This document shows, piece after piece, positions 61,237 through 61,665 of a stretch of DNA of 61,665 nucleotides. Origin of the DNA: CADEDH01 sp047974625. GTDB taxonomy: Bacteria; Actinomycetota; Acidimicrobiia; Acidimicrobiales; SZUA-35. Under the pieces are notes generated by a model. It saw only the letters and a program-made list of their open reading frames with translations, searched no databases and had not been told where the DNA came from. Both the position numbers and the translations under genes were made by a program. Within the stretch, counting starts at the first letter, position 1. The number at the start of each line of letters is the position of its first letter. The stretch covers positions 1 to 61,665 of the forward strand of contig JBKECK010000071.1 of assembly GCA_047974625.1 (NCBI GenBank). The letters are read 5' to 3'.

Positions 61237-61665
61237 TCTCGGGTCCTCGGTTTAGGTGAAGAGCGGGATGGGGGTGGGTGCTCGGGCGGGGCGGGTGAGG
61301 TAGTCGATGGGGTCGAGGCCTTGCTGGGTGGCGGTGCGTAGCACGCTCATGATCCGGCCTTGGGTGGCGGCGCCTCGCCAGGTCCGGTTGCCGCCCCACA
61401 CCTTCCGGTTCACGACGGCGGGGTGGATGGCTTGCTCGGCCCGCCAGTTGGTGGCGTCGACCTCGGGTCGGGCGAGGAAGCTGAACAGGGCGTCGGCTTC
61501 GTTGTGGAGGTGGTTGACCAGCTTGCGGCACTCGTCGTGGGCTTGGGGTTGCTCGGCGAGCAGCTCAACTCGTTCAGCCAGGTCAGCGATGACGGTGGCC
61601 CTGTCCTCGTCGTCGAGGTCCCGGGCAGCGAGGGCTTCATGCAGCAGGTCGTTGACCACCCGGGG
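61195..61665 (-). mobile_element. IS66-family-like insertion sequence, partial (runs off the right edge)
   Basis: The element comprises the 3' part of a transposase gene and the end flanking it. The outer boundary is placed near 61195 (GTATAC) because the DsbA-like protein loses family similarity there. IS66-family ends often begin GTA; the far inverted repeat lies outside the window and cannot be checked, so the boundary may be off by several bases. Confidence 0.6.
61252..61665 (-). CDS. IS66-type transposase, C-terminal part
   Basis: About 137 codons are visible, with the frame open to the right edge, so the true start is outside. ALFSFLARPEVDATNWRAEQAIHPAVVNRK is the end of the DDE domain (the E of NWRAEQ is the likely catalytic Glu), and SVLRTATQQGLDPIDYL the usual closing segment of IS66 transposases. 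It points away from the edge towards the broken DsbA-like gene. Codon use and GC do not differ strongly from neighbours, though Thr/Arg repetition is less GC-extreme. Confidence 0.82.
   Translation of the reverse strand, partial: PRVVNDLLHEALAARDLDDEDRATVIADLAERVELLAEQPQAHDECRKLVNHLHNEADALFSFLARPEVDATNWRAEQAIHPAVVNRKVWGGNRTWRGAATQGRIMSVLRTATQQGLDPIDYLTRPARAPTPIPLFT

Overview
The window is 61.7 kb of very GC-rich, gene-dense bacterial chromosome. Several genes point to an actinomycete: a fused F420-precursor synthase (FbiC), mycothione reductase, part of a 'conservon' signalling cassette (DUF742 plus small GTPase), a DUF3151 protein, a LytR_C protein and many GTG/TTG starts. Class Acidimicrobiia is my best guess, but it is an inference; no rRNA or tRNA gene was seen.

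Layout. 0-1.3 kb: end of a conservon (unknown 3' end, DUF742, GTPase). 1.5-8.8 kb: a nitrate respiration operon, diheme cytochrome c then narG-narH-narJ-narI, each junction overlapping or tight. 8.8-18.2 kb: nitroreductase, alpha/beta hydrolase, crotonase, glycerophosphodiesterase, SirB1-like protein, acyl-CoA dehydrogenase, histidine phosphatase, pyruvate kinase and patatin phospholipase. 18.2-20.9 kb: DUF3151, mobA, RNase D and a 56-residue small protein. 21-28 kb: ClC channel, Cys-rich protein, LOG-family protein, fbiC and an HxlR regulator. 28-34 kb: membrane-anchored CBM6-like protein, transaldolase, transketolase, TetR regulator. 34-39.2 kb: D,D-carboxypeptidase, LON-domain protein, then six tightly coupled genes ending in a TtuB-like sulfur carrier, TtuA-like tRNA thiolase and TrmI. 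39-43 kb: second acyl-CoA dehydrogenase, LytR_C protein, Nudix hydrolase, pantothenate kinase. 43-48.8 kb: a complete branched-chain amino-acid type ABC importer. 49-56.4 kb: F420-type oxidoreductase, hydroxyisobutyrate-type dehydrogenase, MarR/MFS pair, aminotransferase, DUF983, mycothione reductase. 56.4-60.4 kb: PAS protein with degenerate GGDEF-like domain, MBL hydrolase, Gfo/Idh/MocA oxidoreductase, DnaJ-domain protein, excisionase-like HTH protein. 60.7-61.7 kb: a DsbA-like gene that appears cut short by an IS66-type element running off the right edge.

Most notable points. (1) The ttuB-ttuA-trmI run groups the enzymes for 2-thiolation of T54 and m1A58 methylation of tRNA, which are functionally linked in Thermus; here the carrier has four residues after its Gly-Gly. 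(2) At least twelve genes carry a TANNNT box 6-8 nt before the start codon, the signature of leaderless transcripts; this includes RNase D, whose reading frame has no ATG/GTG/TTG before its catalytic N-terminus but has ATA at the predicted +1. (3) The LivH-type permease carries a secreted beta-sandwich-like domain at its N terminus. (4) The nitrate reductase starts with a membrane-tethered diheme cytochrome, as in Thermus nar operons. (5) Two short exact tandem duplications sit exactly at stop codons.
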